Below, one piece after another: positions 37,848-47,156 of a stretch of 48,909 bases of DNA. The position numbers and the translations under genes are program-made. The notes below the pieces were generated by a model, which searched no databases, had not been told where the DNA came from, and was given only the letters and a program-made list of their open reading frames with translations. The DNA is from an uncultured Lachnospiraceae bacterium (GTDB lineage Bacteria > Bacillota > Clostridia > Lachnospirales > Lachnospiraceae), in the NCBI GenBank assembly GCA_947626745.1, contig CANQTF010000015.1:1-48909 (forward strand), written 5' to 3'. Numbering within the stretch: position 1 is the stretch's first letter; each line of letters begins with the position of its first letter.

Positions 37848-37995
37848 TATGCAATATAAAAGGGCCTGTTTGCATCAGGGCGGCATATGTGGTATACTTT
37901 TTCCCTGTGCGATCCCGCCCGGATGAGAGAGCAAGGCGGGCGATATTTTGGAAAAATGCCGGCTGCACGGCGGCGGGGCCAAAGGGAGAACAGAC

Positions 37996-38445
37996 ATGAC
38001 GATACGACAGATGAGGATAGAGGATTATGACGGCGTGAAGGCGCTGTGGCTTACCATCAAAGGGTTTGCTATCAGGAGCATAGACGATTCCCGGGAAGGC
38101 GTGGAGCGCTTCCTTGGGCGCAATCCGAACACCAGCGTGGTGGCGGAGGAGGACGGGAAGATCGTGGGCGCGATCCTGTGCGGGCATGACGGCAGAAGAG
38201 GCTGCCTGTACCATGTGTGCGTGGCGGAGGCGTACCGTATGCGGGGCATCGGCAAGGCGATGGTGGTCTTTTGTATGGAAGCGCTTAAGGCGGAGCGGAT
38301 CAACAAGGTATCCCTCATCGCTTTTACGGCAAACGATATCGGCAACGCTTTCTGGCGGCAGATCGGCTGGACGAAGCGCGAGGATCTGAACTACTATGAT
38401 TTCACGCTGAATGCGGAGAATATTACCGCTTTTAACAAAATTTGA
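37996..38445 (+). CDS. GNAT-family N-acetyltransferase in the arginine cluster
   Basis: This 149-residue single GNAT domain has an acetyl-CoA loop in VAEAYRMRGIGKAMVVFCMEAL and the terminal FWRQIGWTKREDLNYYDF strands. ATG 37996 has AAAGGGAG upstream; the longer frame from 37948 lacks support. As first gene before argJ-argB-argD it could be a short-type N-acetylglutamate synthase feeding the pathway. ArgJ can itself make acetylglutamate, so this is inference. Acetylation of another amine is the alternative. Confidence 0.8.
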   Translation: MTIRQMRIEDYDGVKALWLTIKGFAIRSIDDSREGVERFLGRNPNTSVVAEEDGKIVGAILCGHDGRRGCLYHVCVAEAYRMRGIGKAMVVFCMEALKAERINKVSLIAFTANDIGNAFWRQIGWTKREDLNYYDFTLNAENITAFNKI

Positions 38446-38530
38446 CTTCCCTTTGGCGGGCATATATAATAAGAAAAGTGTACAGATCCCGTCCGCGCAT
38501 GCGGCAGACGGGGAAAGGGTGGTGTGCAGC

Positions 38531-39757
38531 ATGGTAAGAGCGACGGAGGGCGGCGTCACCGCGGCGCAGGGATTTGAGGCTGCGGGTGTCGAGGCCGCGA
38601 TCAAATATGAGAACAGAAGGGATATGGCGATCGTGTACAGCCGCGTGCCCTGCAGGGCGGCGGGTGTTTTCACGAGCAACGTGGTGAAGGCGGCGCCCGT
38701 GCTGTGGGATAAGGAAGTGGTGGCGCATTCCCCGTATGTACAGGCGGTGATCGTCAATACCGGGATCGCCAATGCCGCGACGGGAAAGCAGGGCTATGTA
38801 CATTGCAGACAGACGGCGGAAAGGGCGGCGGAGCTTCTGGGTATCTCCGCAGATGCCGTGCTTGTGGGCTCCACCGGCGTCATCGGCAATCAGCTCCCCA
38901 TAGACCGCATCTTAGCCGGTGTGGAGAAGCTGGCGGCGGCCAAGACGGACACGGCCGAGGCGGCTGCGATGGCTGCGGAGGCGATCATGACAACGGATAC
39001 CGTGCCGAAACAGGCGGCGGTGCAGGTCGAGATCGGCGGCAGGACCGTGACGGTGGGCGGCATGAGCAAGGGCTCCGGTATGATCCACCCGAATATGTGT
39101 ACCATGCTTGGCTTTATCACGACGGACATCGCCATATCCAAGGAGCTTCTGCAGGAGGCGCTCCGGGAGGATATCGTCGATACGTTCAACATGATCTCCG
39201 TGGACGGCGACACCTCCACGAACGATACTCTCGTGGTGCTGGCAAACGGTCTGGCCGGCAATCCGGAGATCACGACAAGAAATGAGGATTTTGACAGATT
39301 TAAGGAAGCGCTGCGCTTTGTGAACACGACGCTTGCCAAGAAGATGGCGGGCGACGGGGAGGGCGCGACGGCGCTGTTTGAAACGAAGGTGATCCATGCG
39401 GCGACCAAACAGGACGCAAGGATCCTGAGCCGCTCCGTGATCTCCTCCAATCTGTGCAAGGCGGCGATCTACGGGCATGATGCCAACTTCGGCAGATTCC
39501 TGTGCGCGCTCGGCTATTCCGGTGTGGAGTTCGATCCGGAGCGAGTGGAGCTTTCCTTTGAGAATGACGAGAAGAGCCTTCTCATCTACAAGGACGGCGC
39601 AGCCGTGGACTACAGTGAGGAGGAGGCGACGCAGATCCTCTCGTCCCCGGAGGTCAGGGTGCTCGTGGATATGCACATGGGCGACGCGGAGGCTGCCGCG
39701 TGGGGCTGCGATCTCAGCTATGATTATGTGAAGATCAATGCGGACTATAGGAGTTGA
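38531..39757 (+). CDS. argJ: Glutamate N-acetyltransferase / amino-acid acetyltransferase ArgJ
   Basis: The 408 residues run from ATG 38531 (MVRATEGGVTAAQGF), the usual family start and length; the frame opens earlier at 38411 without support. ArgJ self-cleaves before a Thr. Here the site is NMCTMLGFI with Thr191, giving alpha and beta chains; the common preceding Ala is Cys. GSTGVIG and the KGSGM segment line the active site. It transfers acetyl from acetylornithine to glutamate, making the cyclic pathway. argB begins 9 bp after its stop. Confidence 0.96.
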   Translation: MVRATEGGVTAAQGFEAAGVEAAIKYENRRDMAIVYSRVPCRAAGVFTSNVVKAAPVLWDKEVVAHSPYVQAVIVNTGIANAATGKQGYVHCRQTAERAAELLGISADAVLVGSTGVIGNQLPIDRILAGVEKLAAAKTDTAEAAAMAAEAIMTTDTVPKQAAVQVEIGGRTVTVGGMSKGSGMIHPNMCTMLGFITTDIAISKELLQEALREDIVDTFNMISVDGDTSTNDTLVVLANGLAGNPEITTRNEDFDRFKEALRFVNTTLAKKMAGDGEGATALFETKVIHAATKQDARILSRSVISSNLCKAAIYGHDANFGRFLCALGYSGVEFDPERVELSFENDEKSLLIYKDGAAVDYSEEEATQILSSPEVRVLVDMHMGDAEAAAWGCDLSYDYVKINADYRS

Positions 39758-39766
39758 GGTGCTGTT

Positions 39767-40663
39767 ATGGAACAGAAGGAAATGGACAAGATCTTGGAAA
39801 AGGCGGAGGTCCTCATCGAGGCGCTCCCTTATATTCAGAAATTCAACCGCAAGATCATCGTTGTCAAGTACGGCGGCAGCGCCATGAGCAACGAGGAGCT
39901 GCAGAGGAATGTCATCAAGGACGTGACGCTTCTCAAACTGGTAGGCTTCAAGCCGATCATCGTACACGGCGGCGGCAAGGAGATCAGCCGCTGGGTCGGC
40001 AAGGTTGGCAAAGAGGCAAAATTTGTGAACGGACTTCGCGTGACAGATGAGGAGACGATGGAGATCGCGGAGATGGTCTTAAACAAGGTCAACAAGGATC
40101 TGGTCAGAATGGTGGAGGAGCTGGGCGTGCGCGCGGTCGGCATCAGCGGCAAGGACGCCGGGCTCCTGCAGTGTGTGAAGAAGTGTCCCGACGGCGAGGA
40201 TATCGGCTATGTGGGCGAGATCGCCGGCGTCGATCCGAAGGTGCTCTACGATCTTCTGGAAAAGGACTTCCTGCCGATCGTTGCGCCGATCGGGCTGGAC
40301 GACCGTTTTATGACCTACAATATCAACGCGGACGATGCGGCGTGCGCGATCGCCAAGTCGGTGGGCGCGGACAAGCTCGTTTTTCTGACGGATATTGAGG
40401 GACTGTACAGAGACATCAACGATAAGGACAGCTTTATCTCCAGACTGACGGTTTCACAGGCGGACGAGCTGATCGGCAGCGGCTGTATCGGCGGCGGTAT
40501 GCTGCCGAAGCTGAGCAACTGCACGGCCGCTATCAAGGAGGGTGTCAACAGGGTCCACATTCTGGACGGCCGGATCGCACACTGTCTGCTTCTCGAGATT
40601 TTTACGGACAAAGGTATCGGCACGGCCATTATCGCGGACGCGGACAAGGCGATGCTCGGCTGA
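39767..40663 (+). CDS. argB: Acetylglutamate kinase
   Basis: This 298-residue amino-acid-kinase-fold enzyme phosphorylates N-acetylglutamate. KYGGSAMS (about 34-41), [28 protein letters not shown] and the C-terminal [10 protein letters not shown] are the expected ATP and substrate blocks. The N-terminal helix (about 1-25) is the type found in hexameric, arginine-inhibited enzymes, so feedback inhibition is likely. AGGAG lies upstream, within the end of argJ. Confidence 0.97.
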   Translation: MEQKEMDKILEKAEVLIEALPYIQKFNRKIIVVKYGGSAMSNEELQRNVIKDVTLLKLVGFKPIIVHGGGKEISRWVGKVGKEAKFVNGLRVTDEETMEIAEMVLNKVNKDLVRMVEELGVRAVGISGKDAGLLQCVKKCPDGEDIGYVGEIAGVDPKVLYDLLEKDFLPIVAPIGLDDRFMTYNINADDAACAIAKSVGADKLVFLTDIEGLYRDINDKDSFISRLTVSQADELIGSGCIGGGMLPKLSNCTAAIKEGVNRVHILDGRIAHCLLLEIFTDKGIGTAIIADADKAMLG

Positions 40664-40700
40664 GACGGCGCGGGCATGCACGGTGAAAGAGGGGACGGAC

Positions 40701-41912
40701 ATGAGTCAGAAGATGCAGCAGTATATCGACGAGGCGGAACAGGCTTTGCTCCACACATACAACCGGTATCAGGTCGTCTTTGAGAAAGGGGACGGGGTGT
40801 ACCTGTATGATGTGGACGGCCGGAGATATCTGGACTTTGTGGCAGGTATCGCGGTGTTCGCTTTGGGTTATCATAATGAAGAGTACAACGATGCGCTGAA
40901 AGTGCAGATCGACAAGATCATTCACACCTCCAACTACTATTACAACGTGCCCGCTGTCGAGGCGGCGAAGAGGCTGAAGGCCGTCTCGGGCATGGACAGG
41001 GTGTTCTTCACCAACAGCGGCGCGGAGGCGGTGGAAGGCGCGATCAAGACGGCCAGAAAGTACGCTTATCTGAAAGACGGCAGGACGGATCATGAGATCA
41101 TCGCCATGCATCATTCTTTTCACGGCAGGACGATGGGCGCGCTGTCGGTGACAGGCAATCCGCATTACAGGGAGGCGTTCGAGCCGATGATCGGCAACAT
41201 CAGGTTCGCCGATCTGAACGACTTCGACAGTGTGGCTAAGCAGGTGACGGACAAGACCTGTGCGATCATTTTTGAGACGGTGCAGGGAGAGGGCGGCATC
41301 TATCCGGCGACAGAGGACTTTATGAAGAAGGTGCGCGCGCTCTGCGACGAGAGGGATATCCTCATGATACTCGACGAGATCCAGTGCGGCATGGGGCGGA
41401 CCGGCGAGATGTTTGCCTGGCAGCGTATGGGCGTGAGGCCCGATGTGATGACGGTGGCGAAAGCGCTGGGCTGCGGTGTGCCCGTGGGCGCTTTCCTGAT
41501 GACGGAAAAGGTCGGCGCGAACTCTCTGAAAGCGGGCGATCACGGCACCACCTACGGCGGCAATCCGCTCGCCTGTGCCGCGGCTTGCAAAGTCCTTGAA
41601 CTGTATGATAAACTGGATCTCCTCGAGCATGTGAAAAAGATCGGCGGTTATCTGCAGGACTGTCTCGACAGTGTCGCGGCAGAATTTGACTGCATAGAGA
41701 CAAGGCGCGGCGTCGGACTGATGCAGGGGCTTGTGTTTGACAGGCCGGTGGGCGACATCATCACGAGGGCGATGGACAAAGGGCTTGTGCTCATCAACGC
41801 GGGGACGAATATCATCAGGTTCGTGCCGCCTCTGGTGATCGACAGACAGAACGTTGACGATATGACCGCGATCCTGCGGGAGAGCATACGGGAAGTGTGC
41901 GGCGGTCGGTAA
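40701..41912 (+). CDS. argD: Acetylornithine aminotransferase
   Basis: The 403 residues are of PLP class III: TNSGAEAVEGAIKTARKY, HHSFHGRTMGALS, ILDEIQCGMGRTG with Asp225, and MTVAKALGCGVPVGAF with Schiff-base Lys254. ATG 40701 with AGAGGGGA upstream gives the family length; the frame extends to 40542 without support. It makes acetylornithine from acetylglutamate semialdehyde. argC, the intervening reductase, is not in this window and must lie elsewhere. Confidence 0.96.
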   Translation: MSQKMQQYIDEAEQALLHTYNRYQVVFEKGDGVYLYDVDGRRYLDFVAGIAVFALGYHNEEYNDALKVQIDKIIHTSNYYYNVPAVEAAKRLKAVSGMDRVFFTNSGAEAVEGAIKTARKYAYLKDGRTDHEIIAMHHSFHGRTMGALSVTGNPHYREAFEPMIGNIRFADLNDFDSVAKQVTDKTCAIIFETVQGEGGIYPATEDFMKKVRALCDERDILMILDEIQCGMGRTGEMFAWQRMGVRPDVMTVAKALGCGVPVGAFLMTEKVGANSLKAGDHGTTYGGNPLACAAACKVLELYDKLDLLEHVKKIGGYLQDCLDSVAAEFDCIETRRGVGLMQGLVFDRPVGDIITRAMDKGLVLINAGTNIIRFVPPLVIDRQNVDDMTAILRESIREVCGGR

Positions 41913-41936
41913 ACGGTACGGAATGGAACGAACGAT

Positions 41937-43478
41937 ATGAAAAAACGATTGATCACGATCCTTGTGATCGCGCTCTGCGCGGGTGCGGTCTACGGAGTCG
42001 GGAAGCTTGGCATTACGGTGCGGCACGATGCGGAGAGCGCTGAGGAGGACGACTCGCTCTTCGGTCACAGGGAAACATTATATTTGTGGTATGCGGACGA
42101 GTCGCTGACGGATTATCTGAACAGCGTGGCGGTGTCCTACAACGACTACCAGAGCAAGGCGCGCGTGATACCGGTCTATACGCCGGGACGGGAGTATCTG
42201 GAGACGATCAATCAGGCATCTCTTCACACGGAGGAAGTGCCCGATATGTATATCGTCAGCAACGATTCGCTGGAGAAGGCATATCTGGCGGGGCTTGCCT
42301 CGGAGGTCAGGCCGCCTGAGGGCGCATCGCCCATGACGGAGACTTTTCCGGAGACGGCGATCCGCGCGGTGACTTATCACGACAGACAGATCGCTTACCC
42401 TTTTTACTTTGAGACAAGCTGTTTTTTGTATAACGAGACTTACATGAAGGACTGGGCAAGGGCGCAGCTCGAGGCGGAGAACGACGCGGCCGCGGGCGAG
42501 GAGGCACAGGCCGCGCTTGACGGCGGCGCAGCGCAGGAGGAAGCTGCCGGAGAAGAGACGGAGGATGCCGGATCCGGCGGCGCTGTCACGGATGAGGCGG
42601 TGGAAGAGCGGGTGGCACAGGCGCTTCCGAAAACGATAGACGACATTTTGGCCTTTGCGGATCTGTACGATGCGCCGGAACAGGTGGAGGCCGTATTTAA
42701 GTGGGACGTATCCGATATTTTTTATAATTACTTCTTTGTCGGGGATTCGATCGATGTGGGCGGCGTGAACGGCGACCGGACAGATTCCATTCATATTTAC
42801 ACGGAGGACGCGATCCGCTGTCTCAGGGTGTACCAGAACCTGAATCAGTTCTTCTCCATTGACACGAAGGAGATCAGCTATGACGGCGTCCTGCAGGATT
42901 TTATGGACGGCAAGATCCTCTATACCGTGGCGACCACGGACGTGCTCTCCAAGATCGAGGCGGCCAAGGAGGAAGGAAATTTTTCTTACGAGTACGGCAT
43001 CTCCATGATGCCTGACGTGAGCGGAGACCTGCGCAGCGCGTCGCTTTCCGTTACGCAGTGCGTGGTGGTGAACGGCTACTCCGCCAAGAAAGAGATGGCG
43101 AACGATTTCTGCCGGTATCTGACCGAAGACGCGGCGGATACTCTCTATGGGAGGACGGGCAAGCTGCCGGTCTGCGACAGCGGCGACACCTACAGCGATC
43201 CGAACAAGGAGGCTTTCCGGCAGGAGTATATGTGCTCGATCCCGATGCCGAAGATGATCGAGACCAGCAACTTCTGGGTGGAGCTGGAGATCGCGTTTGC
43301 CAAGATCTGGGACGGGGAGGACGCCAACGGCGATCTGAAAGCGCTGTCCGAGAAGATCATGGCGCAGGTGACCGGAGAGGAGTATGAGGAGGCGTATATC
43401 GACGTGCCGGAGGAAGCCGAAGACGCAGAGGAAGAGTATGTGGACGAGGAGGCTTCAGAAGACGCGGGCGAGGAATAG
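41937..43478 (+). CDS. Orphan extracellular solute-binding-like protein with acidic inserts
   Basis: The 513 residues begin with a membrane segment (5-24) that lacks a good lipobox. The remainder is of family-1 sugar-binding-protein type: LYLWYADESLTDYLNSVAVSYN, VPDMYIVSNDSLEKAYLAGLASEV and IAYPFYFETSCFLYN at the start of lobe 2. An Ala/Glu-rich insertion (about 178-222) interrupts the fold, and the last ~40 residues are almost all acidic. No ABC permease or ATPase is adjacent; it follows argD by 24 bp. It may be a surface-anchored sensor or binding protein. The ligand is unknown. Confidence 0.75.
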   Translation: MKKRLITILVIALCAGAVYGVGKLGITVRHDAESAEEDDSLFGHRETLYLWYADESLTDYLNSVAVSYNDYQSKARVIPVYTPGREYLETINQASLHTEEVPDMYIVSNDSLEKAYLAGLASEVRPPEGASPMTETFPETAIRAVTYHDRQIAYPFYFETSCFLYNETYMKDWARAQLEAENDAAAGEEAQAALDGGAAQEEAAGEETEDAGSGGAVTDEAVEERVAQALPKTIDDILAFADLYDAPEQVEAVFKWDVSDIFYNYFFVGDSIDVGGVNGDRTDSIHIYTEDAIRCLRVYQNLNQFFSIDTKEISYDGVLQDFMDGKILYTVATTDVLSKIEAAKEEGNFSYEYGISMMPDVSGDLRSASLSVTQCVVVNGYSAKKEMANDFCRYLTEDAADTLYGRTGKLPVCDSGDTYSDPNKEAFRQEYMCSIPMPKMIETSNFWVELEIAFAKIWDGEDANGDLKALSEKIMAQVTGEEYEEAYIDVPEEAEDAEEEYVDEEASEDAGEE

Positions 43479-43531
43479 AAAACGGTAAATATGCCGCCAA
43501 CGGCGCATATTTCGCACACAGACAGGATATG

Positions 43532-43566
43532 ATAAGACAAGGCCGCAAAGGTCTTGTCTTATTTTG
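43532..43566 (+). terminator. Rho-independent terminator after the arg operon
   Basis: ATAAGACAAG (43532-43541) pairs with CTTGTCTTAT (43553-43562), with GCC/GGT closing further in, and is followed by TTTTG. A second inverted repeat, AAATATGC/GCATATTT (about 43487-43512), precedes it. Confidence 0.75.
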
Positions 43567-43631
43567 CGCGCATGAGCAGAGTCGAAAGGAATGCGGAGGG
43601 CGCGGCAGGATATTCGGAAAGGAGTCATATC

Positions 43632-44063
43632 ATGTTTGGATTTTTGATAGCGTTACTGTCGGGAGCGCTCATGAGCGTGCAGGGGGTGTTCAATACGCAG
43701 GTGACCAAGACCTCCGGCATCTGGGTGGCAAATGCCTTTGTGCAGTTCACCGCGCTGCTTGTCTGTCTGGCGGCATGGCTGGTGACGGACCGCGCTTCGT
43801 TCGGCGCGCTGTGGAGAGTGGAACCGAAGTATATGCTGCTCGGCGGTGTGATCGGCGCGTTTATCACCTACACGGTCATCAAGGGAATGGAGATGCTGGG
43901 CCCTGCGAGAGCGGTCATGATCATTGTGATCTCGCAGCTGATCGTCGCCTATCTGATAGAGCTGTTCGGTATGTTCGGCGTGGAGAAGCAGCCGCTTGCA
44001 ATGCGCAAGATCGTAGGAATGGGCGTCGCGATCGCCGGGATCGTGATCTTCAAGTGGAATTGA
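43632..44063 (+). CDS. YdcZ/DUF606-type DMT-superfamily membrane protein
   Basis: The 143 residues start at ATG 43632, with GGAAAGGAG upstream; the longer frame from 43554 overlaps the terminator. There are five membrane segments: FGFLIALLSGALMSVQGVFN, the ANAFVQFTALLVCLAAWLV span, LLGGVIGAFITYTVIKGM, AVMIIVISQLIVAYLIELFG and IVGMGVAIAGIVIF. This is half of a ten-span DMT transporter, as in YdcZ-type proteins that pair as dimers. The substrate is unknown. Confidence 0.88.
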   Translation: MFGFLIALLSGALMSVQGVFNTQVTKTSGIWVANAFVQFTALLVCLAAWLVTDRASFGALWRVEPKYMLLGGVIGAFITYTVIKGMEMLGPARAVMIIVISQLIVAYLIELFGMFGVEKQPLAMRKIVGMGVAIAGIVIFKWN

Positions 44064-44110
44064 GCCGCCGGCGCTTTTTAAAATTTCGGAGATTTTAATG
44101 AAAAATTAAG

Positions 44111-44139
44111 TAGACACGGCATGCATTTTCATCTACAAT
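44111..44139 (+). promoter_or_regulatory. Promoter of the comEA-two-component-gerM-comEC group
   Basis: TAGACA (44111-44116) and TACAAT (44134-44139) are 17 bp apart, about 60 bp before the comEA start. All five genes downstream share the strand with short gaps. Confidence 0.6.
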
Positions 44140-44198
44140 GAGAATACGGTGCATGGCGGGAACTTCCTTGAAGGCCGACGGGGTTCGGAGAGGAAACT

Positions 44199-44924
44199 AT
44201 GTACGGAAAAATGAAGATAACGATCATATTATGGCTGATGTGCCTTTGCCTGTGTGGCTGTACCCGCAGGGAACAGCTTGTGCTGGAGGAGGCTTCCGCC
44301 TTTTCGGAGCAGACTGCGGCGGACGTGCCCTCCGACAGCGGCGCGGACGATCAGACAGAGACTGCGGACGGCGCGTCCGGCCTGACGGAGACGGCCAAGG
44401 AGGACGCTTCCGGAGACTTTGCGGCGCTGCAGGGCGCAGATGCGGGGACGATCTTCGTGCATGTCTGCGGCGCGGTGAACGATCCCGACGTCTATGAGCT
44501 GGCGGCCGGCAGCAGGGTATATGAGGCCGTGCGGGCGGCGGGCGGATTTACGGCAGATGCGGATACGAATTATGTAAACCAAGCGCAGAAGCTGTCGGAC
44601 GGCGTGAAGCTGGTCATACCCACGAGGGAACAGACGGCGGAGCAGACGGAAGAAGCCGCTGTGGGCGGCATTGTGGGCGCGGAAACGGTAGACGGCGATC
44701 ATGCGGAGGACGCGGCAGCGGACTTGGACGACAGGATCAATATCAACACCGCTTCGGAAGAGGAATTGTGCAGGATACCCGGTATCGGCGCGACGAGAGC
44801 GGCGGCGATCGTTGCCTACAGGCAGGAGAAGGGCGGTTTCGATTCCATAGAAGACATTATGAATGTGAGTGGGATCAAGGAAGGAACTTACGAGAAGATC
44901 AGGGAGAGCATCAGGACAGAATAA
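44199..44924 (+). CDS. comEA: ComEA-type DNA-uptake lipoprotein
   Basis: The 241 residues start at ATG 44199, or 44211 (MKITII). A signal with lipobox LCGC (Cys near residue 21) would lipidate it. A disordered acidic stretch, an SLBB domain (about 84-147: IFVHVCGAVNDPDVYELAAGSRV), another linker and the C-terminal helix-hairpin-helix DNA-binding domain follow (ININTASEEELCRIPGIGATRAAAIVAYRQEKG). ComEA binds incoming double-stranded DNA outside the membrane and passes it to ComEC, whose gene is four genes downstream. The coding sequence carries one RTTATGTAAAC copy (44569-44579). Confidence 0.93.
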   Translation: MYGKMKITIILWLMCLCLCGCTRREQLVLEEASAFSEQTAADVPSDSGADDQTETADGASGLTETAKEDASGDFAALQGADAGTIFVHVCGAVNDPDVYELAAGSRVYEAVRAAGGFTADADTNYVNQAQKLSDGVKLVIPTREQTAEQTEEAAVGGIVGAETVDGDHAEDAAADLDDRININTASEEELCRIPGIGATRAAAIVAYRQEKGGFDSIEDIMNVSGIKEGTYEKIRESIRTE

Positions 44925-44966
44925 GAACGGCATCAGCGGAGATATCAGATAGGGGCGGGAAATGTC

Positions 44967-45653
44967 ATGGGACAGAGGATATTGGTAGTTGACGATGAGA
45001 AGGTGATCGTGAAAGGCATCCGTTTCAGCTTGGAACAGGACGGTATGGAGGTAGACTGCGCGTACGACGGCGAGGAAGCGCTTGCACTGGCGAGACAGAA
45101 TCGCTACGATATGATCCTGCTTGATGTGATGCTGCCCAAGATAACGGGTTTTGAAGTGTGTCAGCAGATCCGGGAATTTTCCGCCGTCCCTATAGTTATG
45201 TTAACCGCAAAGGGCGACGATATGGACAAGATACTTGGGTTGGAATACGGCGCGGACGACTATATCACAAAGCCCTTTAACATTTTGGAAGTGAAGGCGC
45301 GCATCAAGGCGATCATCAGGAGGACCGGGCGCGGCAGAGAAGAAAAAGAGACGGCCCGGGTGGTAGAGAGGGGCGGTATGCGCATGGACTGCGACGGCAG
45401 GAGAGTCTCTATCGACGGCAGAGAGATCAATCTCACCGCCAAGGAATTTGAAGTGCTGGAGCTCTTAATGAAGAATCCGGGCAAAGTCTACAGCAGAGAG
45501 AAGCTTTTGCAGCTCGTCTGGGGCAGCGATTATCCGGGCGATGTCAGAACGGTGGACGTACATATCAGAAGGCTGCGGGAGAAGATCGAGAGCGTTCCCG
45601 GCGAGCCGGTCTATGTGCGGACTAAGTGGGGTGTGGGTTATTACTTTGCTTAA
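44967..45653 (+). CDS. OmpR/PhoB-family response regulator
   Basis: The 228 residues comprise a receiver domain (about 4-116) with VVDDEKVIV, the phosphoacceptor Asp in MILLDVMLP, MLTAKGDD and DDYITKPF. A winged-helix effector domain (about 132-226) follows, ending TVDVHIRRLREKIE...TKWGVGYYF. The layout is WalR/ResD-like. It overlaps the kinase gene downstream by a few bases, so the two form one two-component pair. Location inside a competence and sporulation-type operon is suggestive, but its targets are unknown. Confidence 0.95.
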   Translation: MGQRILVVDDEKVIVKGIRFSLEQDGMEVDCAYDGEEALALARQNRYDMILLDVMLPKITGFEVCQQIREFSAVPIVMLTAKGDDMDKILGLEYGADDYITKPFNILEVKARIKAIIRRTGRGREEKETARVVERGGMRMDCDGRRVSIDGREINLTAKEFEVLELLMKNPGKVYSREKLLQLVWGSDYPGDVRTVDVHIRRLREKIESVPGEPVYVRTKWGVGYYFA

Positions 45654-47130
45654 AGATAAACTGCGTAAGATCATATTTCTGAGAAGTCTTAAAACAAGGA
45701 TCTTTCTGATACTTCTGATCGTCGGACTGATCCCTTGTGTCAGTATGCGGTATGCGATCCTGCAGAATTACGAGCGGCGTGCGGTCAGTATCAGAACTGC
45801 GGATATCACGACACAGCTTCGTATCCTTGCGAATCACCTGATCACTTATCACTATCTGCAGGACACCTCCTCCGAGGTGATCAATGCGGAGCTGAGCCAG
45901 TTATCCAGCCTGTACGACGGGCGCGTCATGGTCATCAACAGCGACCTGCGCATCGTCAAGGATACCTACGGCATAAGCGAGAATAAGACCATGATCTCCG
46001 AGGAAGTGGTGCGCTGCATCAAGGGCGAGAGCACCAACAAGTACGACAGGGACAACGGCTATATCGAGATGACGGTCCCTATCACGGAGACGGTCGATCT
46101 GCGGGAAAGCGAAACAGGCGGCGGAAACGGCAAGGCAAAGAAGCAGGAGGCGGTGCGCGGCGTCATGCTGGTAAGCGCCTCCACGGACAATATCGTGGCG
46201 ACGATGAACACTTTGAGCAGACAGGCGTTGATCATTGAGGTAATCGTCATTCTCGCGATCGTCGTGGGCTCCGTCCTTGCGGCGAAGGTTTTGATCCGTC
46301 CCTTTGAGAAGATCACGGAGGCGCTCGACAAAGCCCAAGAGGGTTACACCGACGCGCCGATCTCCGTCACGGACTGTCTGGAGACGGAGCGCATCGGAGA
46401 TGCCTTCAACAGAGTGCTGGGCAGGATGAAGGTGCTGGACGATTCCAGACAGGAGTTTGTCTCCAACGTATCGCATGAGCTGAAAACGCCGATCACCTCC
46501 ATGAAAGTGCTGGCGGATTCGCTGCTCACCCAGAACGATGTACCGATAGAAGTGTATCAGGATTTTATGGAAGATATCGCCATGGAGATCGAACGTGAGG
46601 ACAAGATCATAAACGATCTTCTGGCGCTTGTCAAGATGGATCGGACCGCGGCGGACCTGAATGTCACAAAGGTGGATATCAATGTGCTTGTGGAGCTGAT
46701 CATGCGCAGACTGCGCCCCATTGCGCAGAAACGGGATGTGGAGCTGGTGTACGAGAGCGCAAGGCCCGTCGTCGCGGACGTAGATGAGGTGAAGCTCACG
46801 CAGGTCCTGTCGAACCTTGTGGAAAATGCGATCAAGTACAATAAGGAGCATGGCTGGGTCAAGGTGACGCTGGATGCGGATCATCAGTTTTTTACCGTGG
46901 TGGTGGCGGATTCGGGCATCGGGATCCCGGAAGAGTCTCTCGATCAGATCTATGAGAGATTTTACCGTGTGGACAAATCGCGCTCACGCGAGATCGGAGG
47001 CACCGGACTGGGACTGGCGATCGCCAAGAACGCGGTCCTGATGCACAGGGGCTCTATCAGGGCGGAGAGCAAGGTGGACGAGGGCACGACCTTTACCGTG
47101 AAGATACCGCTTTCCTATATTCCGGCATAG
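45646..47130 (+). CDS. Sensor histidine kinase paired with the upstream regulator
   Basis: About 494 residues. The start is probably TTG 45646, overlapping the regulator stop; GTG 45631 is an alternative, and there is no ATG near the family start. Two membrane spans (about 18-33 and 188-211) flank an outside sensor domain. A HAMP segment, the HisKA box FVSNVSHELKTPITSM and the ATPase (LVENAIKYN, DSGIGIPEESLDQIYERFYRVD, GGTGLGLAIAKN) follow. The layout matches WalK-like kinases without a PAS domain. The signal is unknown. Confidence 0.93.
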   Translation: MLKDKLRKIIFLRSLKTRIFLILLIVGLIPCVSMRYAILQNYERRAVSIRTADITTQLRILANHLITYHYLQDTSSEVINAELSQLSSLYDGRVMVINSDLRIVKDTYGISENKTMISEEVVRCIKGESTNKYDRDNGYIEMTVPITETVDLRESETGGGNGKAKKQEAVRGVMLVSASTDNIVATMNTLSRQALIIEVIVILAIVVGSVLAAKVLIRPFEKITEALDKAQEGYTDAPISVTDCLETERIGDAFNRVLGRMKVLDDSRQEFVSNVSHELKTPITSMKVLADSLLTQNDVPIEVYQDFMEDIAMEIEREDKIINDLLALVKMDRTAADLNVTKVDINVLVELIMRRLRPIAQKRDVELVYESARPVVADVDEVKLTQVLSNLVENAIKYNKEHGWVKVTLDADHQFFTVVVADSGIGIPEESLDQIYERFYRVDKSRSREIGGTGLGLAIAKNAVLMHRGSIRAESKVDEGTTFTVKIPLSYIPA

Positions 47131-47156
47131 TGCGGGCTTTTGCAAAGAGAGGGCAT

